In this document: positions 1-6,068 of the stretch, one piece after another
How the letters are laid out: every line of letters begins with the position of its first letter
How positions within the stretch are numbered: the stretch's first letter is position 1
Assembly (NCBI GenBank): GCA_028278465.1
Contig: JANQEF010000137.1
Coordinates: 1-9,159, forward strand
Reading direction: 5' to 3'
Length of the DNA stretch: 9,159 nt
Source: Dehalococcoidia bacterium
GTDB taxonomy: Bacteria; Chloroflexota; Dehalococcoidia; Lucifugimonadales; Lucifugimonadaceae
The notes under the pieces: model-generated
Databases searched by the model: none
Told to the model about the DNA's origin: nothing
The model's input: only the letters and a program-made list of their open reading frames with translations
Made by a program: the position numbers and the translations under genes

Positions 1-814
1 CCGAGTCTGCGCGGCAGTTAGCACAGCGCTGGCGCACCGGCGTCGTCAGCGACGTGTCGACGCCGCAGCCGGTGCAGAAGTTGTCTTCCGCCCGGTGCGC
101 CGTGGTGCAGGCAGGGCAGACGTGCAGTGGCACGTTTCGCCGCAGATGATACGTCGACTTTCGCCTCACGCGCCGGAACGTCCGCCTCACAACAACCACG
201 CCGATCACCACAAGCCCGGCGGCCGGCAAGATCCCCCAGGACTGGAACGCCAGCACGTTGAACAGCCCGTGCAGCAGCGCCGCTCCGCCCAGCGCGCCAA
301 TGCCCACGATCACGCGGCGGCCTTGCGGCGCCTGCGGGTTGAGCGAGAGCGCCCAGATGGAACCGAAGATGACGTGGGCAACGGTGGTCATCGGCCCTCG
401 GACGATCATGACTTCGGGACCGAACACCAGCGCGTAGCCGATGTTCTCCGCCGTCGCAAAGCCCAGGCTCGCTGCGGCGCCGTAGATCAGGCCGTCGAGC
501 GGCTCCCGAAGGTGCCTCGTCCTGTAGACGCCGAGCCGGACCGCAAGGAACTTCGAGCTCTCCTCGACCGGCCCGACGATGAAGAACATCGCCGCTGCCA
601 CCGTCTCGAAGTCGGCTGCCGCCAGCTCTTCCAGCTCAACGTCGAGGATGAAGGAGTAGATGATGCCGACCGGGATGGTCGACAGCATCCCGAGCAGGAA
701 GGTGATCAGCAGAATCCTGAGCGGAGCGCCGCGGTACGAGCGGCCGTGCGTGAACACCCAGAGCCACGCGAAGCCCGGGATCAGGGCGGTCACAACTGCT
801 ACCGATACAGCCAG
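1..814 (-). CDS. PrsW-family intramembrane protease with C-terminal zinc ribbons (C-terminus cut by window edge)
   Basis: About 271 residues are visible, running off the window at base 1. The order is several membrane helices, then a basic linker (RRTFRRVRRK, about 210-219), then a zinc ribbon with Cys233, Cys236, Cys247 and Cys250, then the start of another (Cys264, Cys267). The PrsW signature is present in order: EExxK (Glu84-Glu85, Lys88), FxxxE (Phe119, Glu123), His147, and His182 followed by Asn186. In the family these residues form the metal-dependent active site within the membrane; Bacillus PrsW cleaves an anti-sigma factor, but the substrate here is unknown. No ATG, GTG or TTG lies between the upstream gene's TAG (839-841) and the conserved first helix. 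The best start is CTG at 814 with AGGAG six bases before it; GTG at 793 is the fallback and would shorten helix 1. It is the third gene of the operon, 24 bases after the RDD gene and in the same frame. Family call is firm, start is uncertain. Confidence 0.85.
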   Translation of the reverse strand, partial: MAVSVAVVTALIPGFAWLWVFTHGRSYRGAPLRILLITFLLGMLSTIPVGIIYSFILDVELEELAAADFETVAAAMFFIVGPVEESSKFLAVRLGVYRTRHLREPLDGLIYGAAASLGFATAENIGYALVFGPEVMIVRGPMTTVAHVIFGSIWALSLNPQAPQGRRVIVGIGALGGAALLHGLFNVLAFQSWGILPAAGLVVIGVVVVRRTFRRVRRKSTYHLRRNVPLHVCPACTTAHRAEDNFCTGCGVDTSLTTPVRQRCANCRADS

Positions 815-838
815 TTGAAACTCCTGCCGGGGCTGCCG

Positions 839-1756
839 CTAGACCCTCGTCGGATACGTTCCCGCTATCAGGTCGTGCAGCGCCCTCTTGTCCCTGCGGA
901 ACGCCGCCATGATGTAGCCGATCAGCAGCGTAAAGGTCGAGATGTACGTCGACAGCGTGCGGATTGCCGCCCTCACGAACCCGATGCCCTGTCTGCCGTT
1001 CGCATCGTAGATTCGTATTCCCAGTAACCGCTTGCCCGGCGTGGCGCCAAACAGCGCCAGGAAGAAGGTGTGGTAGAGGATCGTCATCAGGTGGATCCAG
1101 TTCCGGGCGGAGATGCTGTCAAACGTGCTGCCGTCGTCGAACTCAATGACCTCTCTCGGCCAGAAGGTGTCGCCGAAGAGCAGCGGCCAGAGGACGGTCC
1201 CGATCAGCGCGACGATGACGCCGTCGATTATGAGCGCGAGGAACCGGATCCAGAACCCTGCCGGGTTGCCGCGCTGCGCTACCGCCGGTGGAACTCCGTA
1301 GTAGTTGAGCTGCTCGCCGAAGGGCAGTCCGCAGTTGACACACGCCGTCTCGCCGGGGTTCCGGAACGAGCCGCAGCGCGGGCAGACCTGGTCGGGACGA
1401 GGCGGCGCCTGGTAGCCGGGACCGGTCGCCCACGGGTCCTCCGTCTCGGCGCCCCGGGCGTACCGGGCTGCCAGGTTGTCCTGCGCCGGCGAGCCTGACA
1501 CAGAGGCCGGCGCTCCCGGAGCAGAGGCCGGAGCTCCCGACATAGAAGAGAGTTGCGTGCCGCAGCGTTCGCAGAACCGCGCCATCGCATCGTTGCGGTG
1601 GTGGCATGAAGGGCACACGCCGCCACTGACTGAGCTGACACCGGGCGTGGTCGGCTGCTCGGGCGCCTCTGCAACCGGCGTTCCGCAGTTGCCGCAGAAC
1701 TCGGCGTCCGGCTCAAGGCGTCGGAAGCACTTCTTGCATATCGGCCCGGTCGTCAT
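839..1756 (-). CDS. Membrane protein with three zinc ribbons and an RDD domain
   Basis: The protein has 305 residues. Three four-cysteine zinc ribbons come first: Cys7/10/21/24, Cys48/51/62/65 and Cys125/128/139/142. The second and third are separated by a low-complexity Ser/Pro/Ala/Gly stretch (about 70-92). The C-terminal half (about 155-305) is an RDD domain, recognisable by the opening GFWIRFLALIIDG, by TPGKRLLGIRI, and by the closing ALHDLIAGTYPTRV; it has three likely membrane helices. RDD domains occur in many bacterial membrane proteins and some act in transport, but no specific substrate can be given. The start at 1756 is chosen because GGAGG lies six bases upstream and the first ribbon begins at once; the frame stays open upstream to 1849 but that part is unconserved-looking. 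The start overlaps the stop of the preceding gene (ATGA), so the two are probably translationally coupled. The ribbons may bind protein or nucleic acid; that is inference. Confidence 0.88.
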   Translation of the reverse strand: MTTGPICKKCFRRLEPDAEFCGNCGTPVAEAPEQPTTPGVSSVSGGVCPSCHHRNDAMARFCERCGTQLSSMSGAPASAPGAPASVSGSPAQDNLAARYARGAETEDPWATGPGYQAPPRPDQVCPRCGSFRNPGETACVNCGLPFGEQLNYYGVPPAVAQRGNPAGFWIRFLALIIDGVIVALIGTVLWPLLFGDTFWPREVIEFDDGSTFDSISARNWIHLMTILYHTFFLALFGATPGKRLLGIRIYDANGRQGIGFVRAAIRTLSTYISTFTLLIGYIMAAFRRDKRALHDLIAGTYPTRV

Positions 1757-2241
1757 GCTCCGCCTCCGTGTGCGGCCTGCGTCTTGCTGCCGAACGTGCG
1801 CTGCGGTGTGCCGGGGTTCAGCGAAAAGTGCGTGTGCACAGCGAGCCATTCACCACCCGGCGCCGCTTCAGTTCGCCTGCGCTCCAGCGCGACTGTTGCG
1901 CGTCCCGGCCTGTCGAACTCCTGCCCGTCCTCGTTGAAACCGGTCGAATCCCAGGTTGCGATGCCCCATGCAGAGTTGCCGTCTCCACCGCCGCGCACCG
2001 ACTCCAGGTTCACCCGGAAGTTGGCGATGTTCGGCCAGATGCCCTGCCACTGGTTCGCCTGCAACGGACCGAGGCCGACCACGATGTCGGCCTTCGTGCC
2101 GAAAGACGCAACGTCATCGGCAAAGATGCTGCGTCCTGCTGTGTAGTCCACGGCGGCGCACGCTGCGTTCAGCCGGGCGAACCACTCTCTCACCGCAGAA
2201 ACATGGTCATCGGCCGTTATCGGGCGCTGGTCTCCGGTCAT
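1753..2241 (-). CDS. SnoaL/NTF2-like fold protein, function unknown
   Basis: The product has 162 residues. The pattern (an N-terminal helix HVSAVREWFARLNAACAAVD, then FADDVASFG, then PLQANQWQGIWPNIANF, then beta strands ending with EWLAVHTHFSLNP) fits the SnoaL-like/DUF4440 branch of the NTF2 fold, a small cone-shaped barrel used by enzymes and by ligand-binding proteins alike. No catalytic residue can be assigned. I place the start at ATG 2241, because the conserved part begins soon after it. There is no good Shine-Dalgarno there, but a TAACAT hexamer ends eight bases before the ATG, so the transcript may be leaderless. An open frame upstream to an ATG at 2355 reads as unstructured sequence. 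Its stop overlaps the start of the zinc-ribbon/RDD gene (ATGA), making it the first gene of the minus-strand operon. Confidence 0.75.
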   Translation of the reverse strand: MTGDQRPITADDHVSAVREWFARLNAACAAVDYTAGRSIFADDVASFGTKADIVVGLGPLQANQWQGIWPNIANFRVNLESVRGGGDGNSAWGIATWDSTGFNEDGQEFDRPGRATVALERRRTEAAPGGEWLAVHTHFSLNPGTPQRTFGSKTQAAHGGGA

Positions 2242-2249
2242 AACGAGCA

Positions 2250-2255
2250 ATGTTA
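2250..2255 (-). promoter_or_regulatory. Possible -10 element (TAACAT) of the minus-strand operon
   Basis: On the minus strand TAACAT sits eight bases before the ATG at 2241, a distance expected for a leaderless transcript. The same GTAACATT octamer occurs before the FAH-family gene at 5073-5080. No convincing -35 box is visible at either place, so this is a weak call. Confidence 0.25.
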
Positions 2256-2435
2256 CGGGCCGCAGGCCAACTTCGCCCAGGCAGAGCCCGTTTTCGCTCT
2301 CCTTCGAACTGCGGCCACGATGCGAAGACGCTTCAGAACCGTCACGTAACACCATCTCCGCCTCTGAGCCGCTAAACTTGCAGACCGTTTGCCCGCCCGC
2401 AGCCGACAGTGACCGCTACGCAAGGGGATCTCACC

Positions 2436-3932
2436 GTGGCAACGAAGTTCGCAGGCAAGGTCAACGCGCCGGAGTTCCCGCACGGCCTCGACTGGATCAA
2501 CGCCGATGCGCCCGTGCAGCTCGAGCACCTGCGCGGCAAGCTCGTCATCCTCGACTTCTGGACCTACTGCTGAATTAACTGCATGCACATACTTCCGCAG
2601 TTGCGGAAGCTGGAAGAGAAGTACCGCGAAACCCTCGTCGTGATCGGCGTCCACTCGGCCAAGTTCGATGCCGAGAAGGCTACAGATAACATCAAAGAGG
2701 CCGTCGCGCGCTACAACGTCCGTCATCCCGTGGTGAACGATGTCAACTTCGCCATCTGGCAGCACTACGGCGTGCGGGCGTGGCCGACGCTGATGTTCAT
2801 CGACCCCGAAGGGAAGGTGATCGGCCGCCACGAGGGCGAATTCTCCCTCAGCGACCTCGATCGCGTGATAGCGCGGATGATCGATGAGTACGAGGAGGAA
2901 GACCTTCTCAACTTCGACCTGCTTCCGTTCCAGGAGCGGGCGATCGAGGAGGAGGCGCGGCCACTCTCGTTCCCGGGCAAGATCGAGGTCGACGCAGATG
3001 CCGGACGTCTCTTCATCGCCGACTCGAACCACCATCGCGTGATCGTCACTTCGCTCGAAGGCGAAGTGGAGACGGTCATCGGCAACGGCGAGGTCGACGA
3101 GTTCACCTTCTCGAAGCAGGGTTTCGATGATGGCGTATTCGACAACCCGCAGGGGATGGCCGTGGACGGCGACACGCTGTTCGTGGCCGACGCCGGGCAT
3201 CACGCCATCAAGCGGGTCGACCTCGCAGACCGCTCGGTCACGGCGATCGCAGGCAACGGCCAGCAGTCGCTCTTCCGGCACACAGGCGGCGAGGCGCGGG
3301 CCAACCCGCTCAACTCGCCCTACGACGTCGGGCTGCGCAAAGGCATCCTCTACATCGCCATGGCCGGATTCCACCAGCTGTGGGCGATGGACGTCGAGGC
3401 CGGCACTATCGAGCCGTTCGCAGGCACGGGAGCAGAGGCGTTGCAGGACGGGCTGCGCATGGAATCGCTGCTCGCACAGCCTTACGGCGTGGCGGTGCAG
3501 AACGGCAACGTGTTCTTCGCCGATTCCGAGACCAGCTCGCTGCGACTGGCGAAGATAGGCGAAGGCGGCCGGGTTGTGACGCTTGTTGGCACCGGGCTGT
3601 TCGACTTCGGGGACGCCGAGGGCGTCGGCAAGTCGGCGATGCTGCAGCATGTGCAGGGCGTGGCGGTCGGGCAGGATGTGCTGTTCATCGCTGACACCTA
3701 CAACCACCGGATCAAGCGCATGAGCCTGGCGACGCTGCAGGTGCTGAACGTGGCGGGTAGCGGCAAGAAGGGCAGTGGGGACGGCCCGGCGAGGGACGCC
3801 GAGTTCAACGAGCCGGCGGGAGTGGCCGTGGCAGGCAACACGATGTGGGTCGCCGACACCAACAACCACGCAATCCGGGTGATCGACCTGGTCCACGGCG
3901 AGGTCTCAACCCTGGAGCTGAAGGGGCTGTAG
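2436..3932 (+). CDS. NHLRC2-like thioredoxin/NHL-repeat protein, probable selenoprotein with in-frame TGA at codon 46
   Basis: Read through the TGA at 2571-2573, this is a 498-residue protein. The start is GTG at 2436, with AGGGGA seven bases upstream. Residues about 1-155 form a thioredoxin/TlpA-like domain: LVILDFWTYC then the TGA residue (46), Ile-Asn-Cys49, then MHILPQLRKLEEKY, VVIGVHSAKF, and the cis-proline site WPTL (Pro117). Residues about 178-498 form six NHL blades, each with a core like MAVDGDTLFVADAGHHAIKRVD, giving a beta-propeller. NHLRC2 and bacterial relatives carry Cys-Cys-Ile-Asn-Cys here, so the TGA replaces the first Cys of the CxxC pair and selenocysteine would give U-I-N-C. 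The rest of the gene is intact, and a SECIS-like hairpin follows. There is no signal peptide, so it is probably a cytoplasmic thiol/selenol oxidoreductase; its partner is unknown. A gene caller would start it at Met50 (2583) and lose the redox site. It stands alone, divergent from the NTF2-like gene. Family very likely; selenocysteine likely but unproven. Confidence 0.88.
2571..2573 (+). other. In-frame TGA, predicted selenocysteine codon (Sec46)
   Basis: The codons around it are TAC TGC TGA ATT AAC TGC, that is Tyr-Cys-(TGA)-Ile-Asn-Cys. The TGA is at the position of the N-terminal, nucleophilic Cys of the thioredoxin active site, the place where Sec replaces Cys in most known redox selenoproteins. 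Coding signal continues unbroken on both sides in the same frame. TGA is a normal terminator for the genes ending at 1753, 4123, 6069 and 8809, so genome-wide reassignment is ruled out. Confidence 0.82.
2592..2609 (+). promoter_or_regulatory. Predicted bacterial SECIS hairpin
   Basis: Left arm CTTCCGC (2592-2598), loop AGTT (2599-2602) and right arm GCGGAAG (2603-2609) give seven perfect pairs. The loop begins 25 nt after the TGA and has G at its second position. Bacterial SECIS elements, bound by SelB, are small hairpins within the coding sequence just after the UGA, with about 16-37 nt to the apical loop and a G among the first two loop bases; all of this is met. It encodes Leu-Pro-Gln-Leu-Arg-Lys of the conserved helix, so structure and protein are both kept. 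Confidence 0.72.
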
Positions 3933-3959
3933 GGCGTGGGAGAGAGTGTGTACGTGTGT

Positions 3960-3986
3960 CGTCCCGAGCCTGCGCGAGGGACCCGG
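3960..3986 (+). repeat. REP-like palindrome, related to the module at 8311 and 8642
   Basis: Positions 3961-3982 form a 5-bp stem (GTCCC/GGGAC), a GA/GA internal loop, a 2-bp GC stem and a four-base loop. The 27-base segment matches, on the opposite strand, the core of the repeats at 8311-8347 and 8642-8678 with a single difference (G for A in the loop region). Confidence 0.8.
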
Positions 3987-4084
3987 GGTTGTGGGGCGAT
4001 CTACCTGCAGCTATCTCTGAGTTAGCGACGGCCATCGCCGTAACGGCGTGAACTGGCCACACGTTGGGACCCCGCCCAACCCCG

Positions 4085-4110
4085 GGTCTTTCGCTGTCAC
4101 TCAGGATGAC
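4085..4110 (-). repeat. Degenerate REP-like element
   Basis: On the minus strand it contains TCCTGAG, then AGCGAA, then GACC, which is the layout of the element at 8190-8211 (TCCTGAG, AGCGAA, GGACC). The outer stem is imperfect here. It lies 13 bases beyond the stop of the minus-strand gene, on its downstream side. Confidence 0.5.
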
Positions 4111-4122
4111 GCCTGCGCCCCC

Positions 4123-5007
4123 TCAAAACCCCTCGCTCACGTTGTAGTTGATCTCCGTGACCTCCAGCTCGATGTACGAGAAGTCACCGGAATCCAGCGC
4201 CCAGACGCCCGTCCCCTTCGTCGGCACCCTCACGCCCTCGAACTCAGCGTGCTCATGCAGCGGCGTCATCCACCTCTCCATCGAAAACTCGCCATCGAAC
4301 TTGCCGTACCGGTCCGCCGACATATTCACCAGCCGGCCATCGCCATCGAACTCGAACACCGCAGACGCCGTCACGCCGGCGTAACTCATCGTCGCCCTCG
4401 CCGAGTTCGCATCCACCGGCTCCCATTCGATGTAGTCGCTCAGCGCCGCCGACGGAAACCACATCGTCTCGTTCAGGAAACGCAGTAGATCGCCCTGGTC
4501 AACCTCCGGCCCGCGCTCGGTGCCGACAGGTATCGAGAACGCCAGCCGCACCGCTGTCTCGCCCTTCCCTTCGCGGTACGAATCCCGCACTTCCAGGAAC
4601 GGCACACCTGCGAAGTTGAAGCTCGCACGCCACACGAACGCCGGCGGGTCGACCGAGAAGAACTCCACCGCCTCGTAGTCCATCCAGCGACCGCCCTCGT
4701 TCTGCCTGAACCGTCCCTCCTGCCGCAGCCGCATCGTCCGCACCGGCTCATTGCCGACCACGTTCGACGACCGCAGCCATCGCTGCACCGGCTCAGGCAG
4801 CCCCGCGATATCCGTCTCCGTCACGACACCCGACGCTTCGCCTTCCATATCGCGCTCGAAAAGTTCTCTTGCCGACGACTGCACCGACCGGTGCGAGAAG
4901 ATGCCGCCGACTAAGACCAGCAGCACGGCGACCACGACCGGCACCACCAGCACTATCGCGGCCACAACCAGCGCCAGCCGCTTCCAGCTTCTTCTCACCG
5001 CTGCCAT
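4123..5007 (-). CDS. Membrane-anchored conserved protein of unknown function (DUF6544/DUF6920-like)
   Basis: The product has 294 residues. One hydrophobic helix (about 11-36) after a basic start (RRSWKR) makes it a probable inner-membrane anchor with the rest outside the cytoplasm. The soluble part begins with LPEPVQRWLRSS (70-81) and includes VRTMRLRQEGRF, FVWRASF, GDLLRFLNETMWFPSA and a final beta-rich stretch closing with ELEVTEINYN. This order of motifs is what I recall from a family of unknown function carrying the DUF6544 or DUF6920 label; the exact number is from memory. No catalytic motif is evident, and the many beta strands suggest a lipid- or ligand-binding shell, which is inference. 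ATG at 5007 is preferred, with AAAGGTG six bases upstream; a GTG at 5016 is also in frame. It diverges from the FAH-family gene, sharing a 119-base upstream region. Confidence 0.72.
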   Translation of the reverse strand: MAAVRRSWKRLALVVAAIVLVVPVVVAVLLVLVGGIFSHRSVQSSARELFERDMEGEASGVVTETDIAGLPEPVQRWLRSSNVVGNEPVRTMRLRQEGRFRQNEGGRWMDYEAVEFFSVDPPAFVWRASFNFAGVPFLEVRDSYREGKGETAVRLAFSIPVGTERGPEVDQGDLLRFLNETMWFPSAALSDYIEWEPVDANSARATMSYAGVTASAVFEFDGDGRLVNMSADRYGKFDGEFSMERWMTPLHEHAEFEGVRVPTKGTGVWALDSGDFSYIELEVTEINYNVSEGF

Positions 5008-5073
5008 CTCGAACACCTTTCAAGCGCTGCCTGCCATGCGGCTCACCGCGCTCCTAGCTCCGCGCCGCCCGTG

Positions 5074-5079
5074 TAACAT
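5074..5079 (+). promoter_or_regulatory. Possible -10 element (TAACAT) of the FAH-family gene
   Basis: TAACAT stands in an otherwise GC-rich divergent gap, 47 bases before the GTG at 5127. It shares GTAACATT with the element at 2250-2255. No -35 box is clear. Confidence 0.25.
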
Positions 5080-5126
5080 TCCGCCCGCGCAGCACCGCCA
5101 CTCAACATCCCAGGGAGACGAAAACC

Positions 5127-6047
5127 GTGAAACTCCTCTTCTTCAACGACTTCACACTCGGCGCAGTCAAAGGCGACAACGTGGTCGACCTCTCAGACGC
5201 CGTCGCCGACATCCCTCACGCTCACCCGCAGGACATTATCAACGGCGTCATCGCCGAGTTCGCCTCCCGCAAGCCGGCGCTCGAATCGGCCATCGCCGCC
5301 TCCGACGGCGTCCCTCTCTCCAGCGTCCGCATCCGCCCGCCGCTGCCTCGTCCGGCGACTATCGACTGCATGGCGGTCAACTACATGGAGAACGGCACGC
5401 TGCCCGAGCCTGCGCCTATCCAGACCTTCCAGAAGTCGCCCGGCGCCATCATCGGTCCCGGCGACTCCATGGTCCTGCCTGACGTCCCTGCCACTATCTT
5501 CGAAGGCGAGGCCGAACTCGCGGTCGTGATCGGAAAGACCGCCACCAACGTGCCGCAGTCCGACGCGATGGACTACATCTTCGGCTACACCAACTTCATC
5601 GACGGCTCCGCACGCGGCCTCGGCGGCTCGAGCGTCTTCCACGCCATGAAGTCACGCGACACCTTCGCCCCTATCGGACCGTACATCACGACGGCCGACG
5701 AGATCGCCGACCCGCAGAAGGTTCCCGTGAAGCTGTGGAACAACGGTGAGCTGATGCAGGACTTCAACACGGACGACATGGCGCACAGCATCGCCCGCTG
5801 CATCGAGTACGTGACGTCGATTCACACGCTACAGCCGGGCGACATCCTGGCGACGGGCACGAACCACGGCGGGCTGAACCCGTTCCTGGACGGCGACGTC
5901 ATCGAGCTGGAGTGCGAGGGCATGGGCCGCCTGCAGTTCAACGTGCGTGATGACCTGAAGCGTGTCTGGAAGCGCGAGACGAGGGCGCAGCGCCAGGAAC
6001 AGGGGTTCGATGACGCCACGCCGCAGGTCAGCGGAAAGTACGCGTAG
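5127..6047 (+). CDS. Fumarylacetoacetate hydrolase (FAH) family protein
   Basis: The product has 306 residues, a usual length for the stand-alone FAH family, whose members hydrolyse, isomerise or decarboxylate small 2-oxo acids and acylpyruvates with a divalent metal, often in aromatic catabolism. Family motifs appear in order: a short N-terminal domain, the metal-ligand segment EAELAVVIGK (Glu128, Glu130), GYTNFIDGSARG (Asp159), the lysine of MKSRDTFAPIGPYI (Lys175), and the glycine-rich LQPGDILATGTNHGG (235-249), followed by GDVIELECEGMGRLQFNV. The pair Glu-x-Glu and the Asp are the expected metal ligands. The start is GTG at 5127 with AGGGAG upstream. No neighbour is a catabolic gene, so the substrate cannot be told. 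It is divergent from the DUF gene and its stop is only 21 bases from the convergent membrane-protein gene. Confidence 0.92.
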   Translation: MKLLFFNDFTLGAVKGDNVVDLSDAVADIPHAHPQDIINGVIAEFASRKPALESAIAASDGVPLSSVRIRPPLPRPATIDCMAVNYMENGTLPEPAPIQTFQKSPGAIIGPGDSMVLPDVPATIFEGEAELAVVIGKTATNVPQSDAMDYIFGYTNFIDGSARGLGGSSVFHAMKSRDTFAPIGPYITTADEIADPQKVPVKLWNNGELMQDFNTDDMAHSIARCIEYVTSIHTLQPGDILATGTNHGGLNPFLDGDVIELECEGMGRLQFNVRDDLKRVWKRETRAQRQEQGFDDATPQVSGKYA

Positions 6048-6068
6048 TCAACTCGGCCGATCAGTCGC

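Larger units (their letters stand above)
3933..4122. other. Convergent intergenic region with two REP-like palindromes
   Basis: The NHLRC2-like gene and the minus-strand gene ending at 4123 point at each other across 190 bases. The gap holds a REP-like palindrome at 3960-3986 and a degenerate relative at 4085-4110. I see no coding sequence and no hairpin followed by a T tract. The palindromes may help end transcription from both sides. Confidence 0.6.

Noticed and set aside
95..1027. 310-codon open frame on the plus strand
   Set aside because: It is antisense to the PrsW and RDD genes, whose motifs are clear; its Arg/Pro/His-rich translation is typical of a shadow.
2253..3896. 547-codon open frame on the minus strand
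   Set aside because: It lies opposite the NHLRC2-like gene and has no recognisable domain; it is an antisense shadow common in GC-rich DNA.
2583..3932. A 449-residue NHL protein starting at Met 2583
   Set aside because: No ribosome site lies before it, and it would begin inside the thioredoxin active site, one residue after the conserved Cys. The upstream 49 codons clearly belong to the same domain.
2436..3932. NHLRC2-like gene as a pseudogene with a nonsense mutation
   Set aside because: There is only one stop, it sits at a catalytic Cys position, the hairpin follows at the SECIS distance, and the remaining frame shows no decay.
4751..5482. 243-codon open frame on the plus strand spanning the divergent gap
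   Set aside because: It covers parts of two well-supported genes in other frames and is low-complexity (Arg/His-rich).
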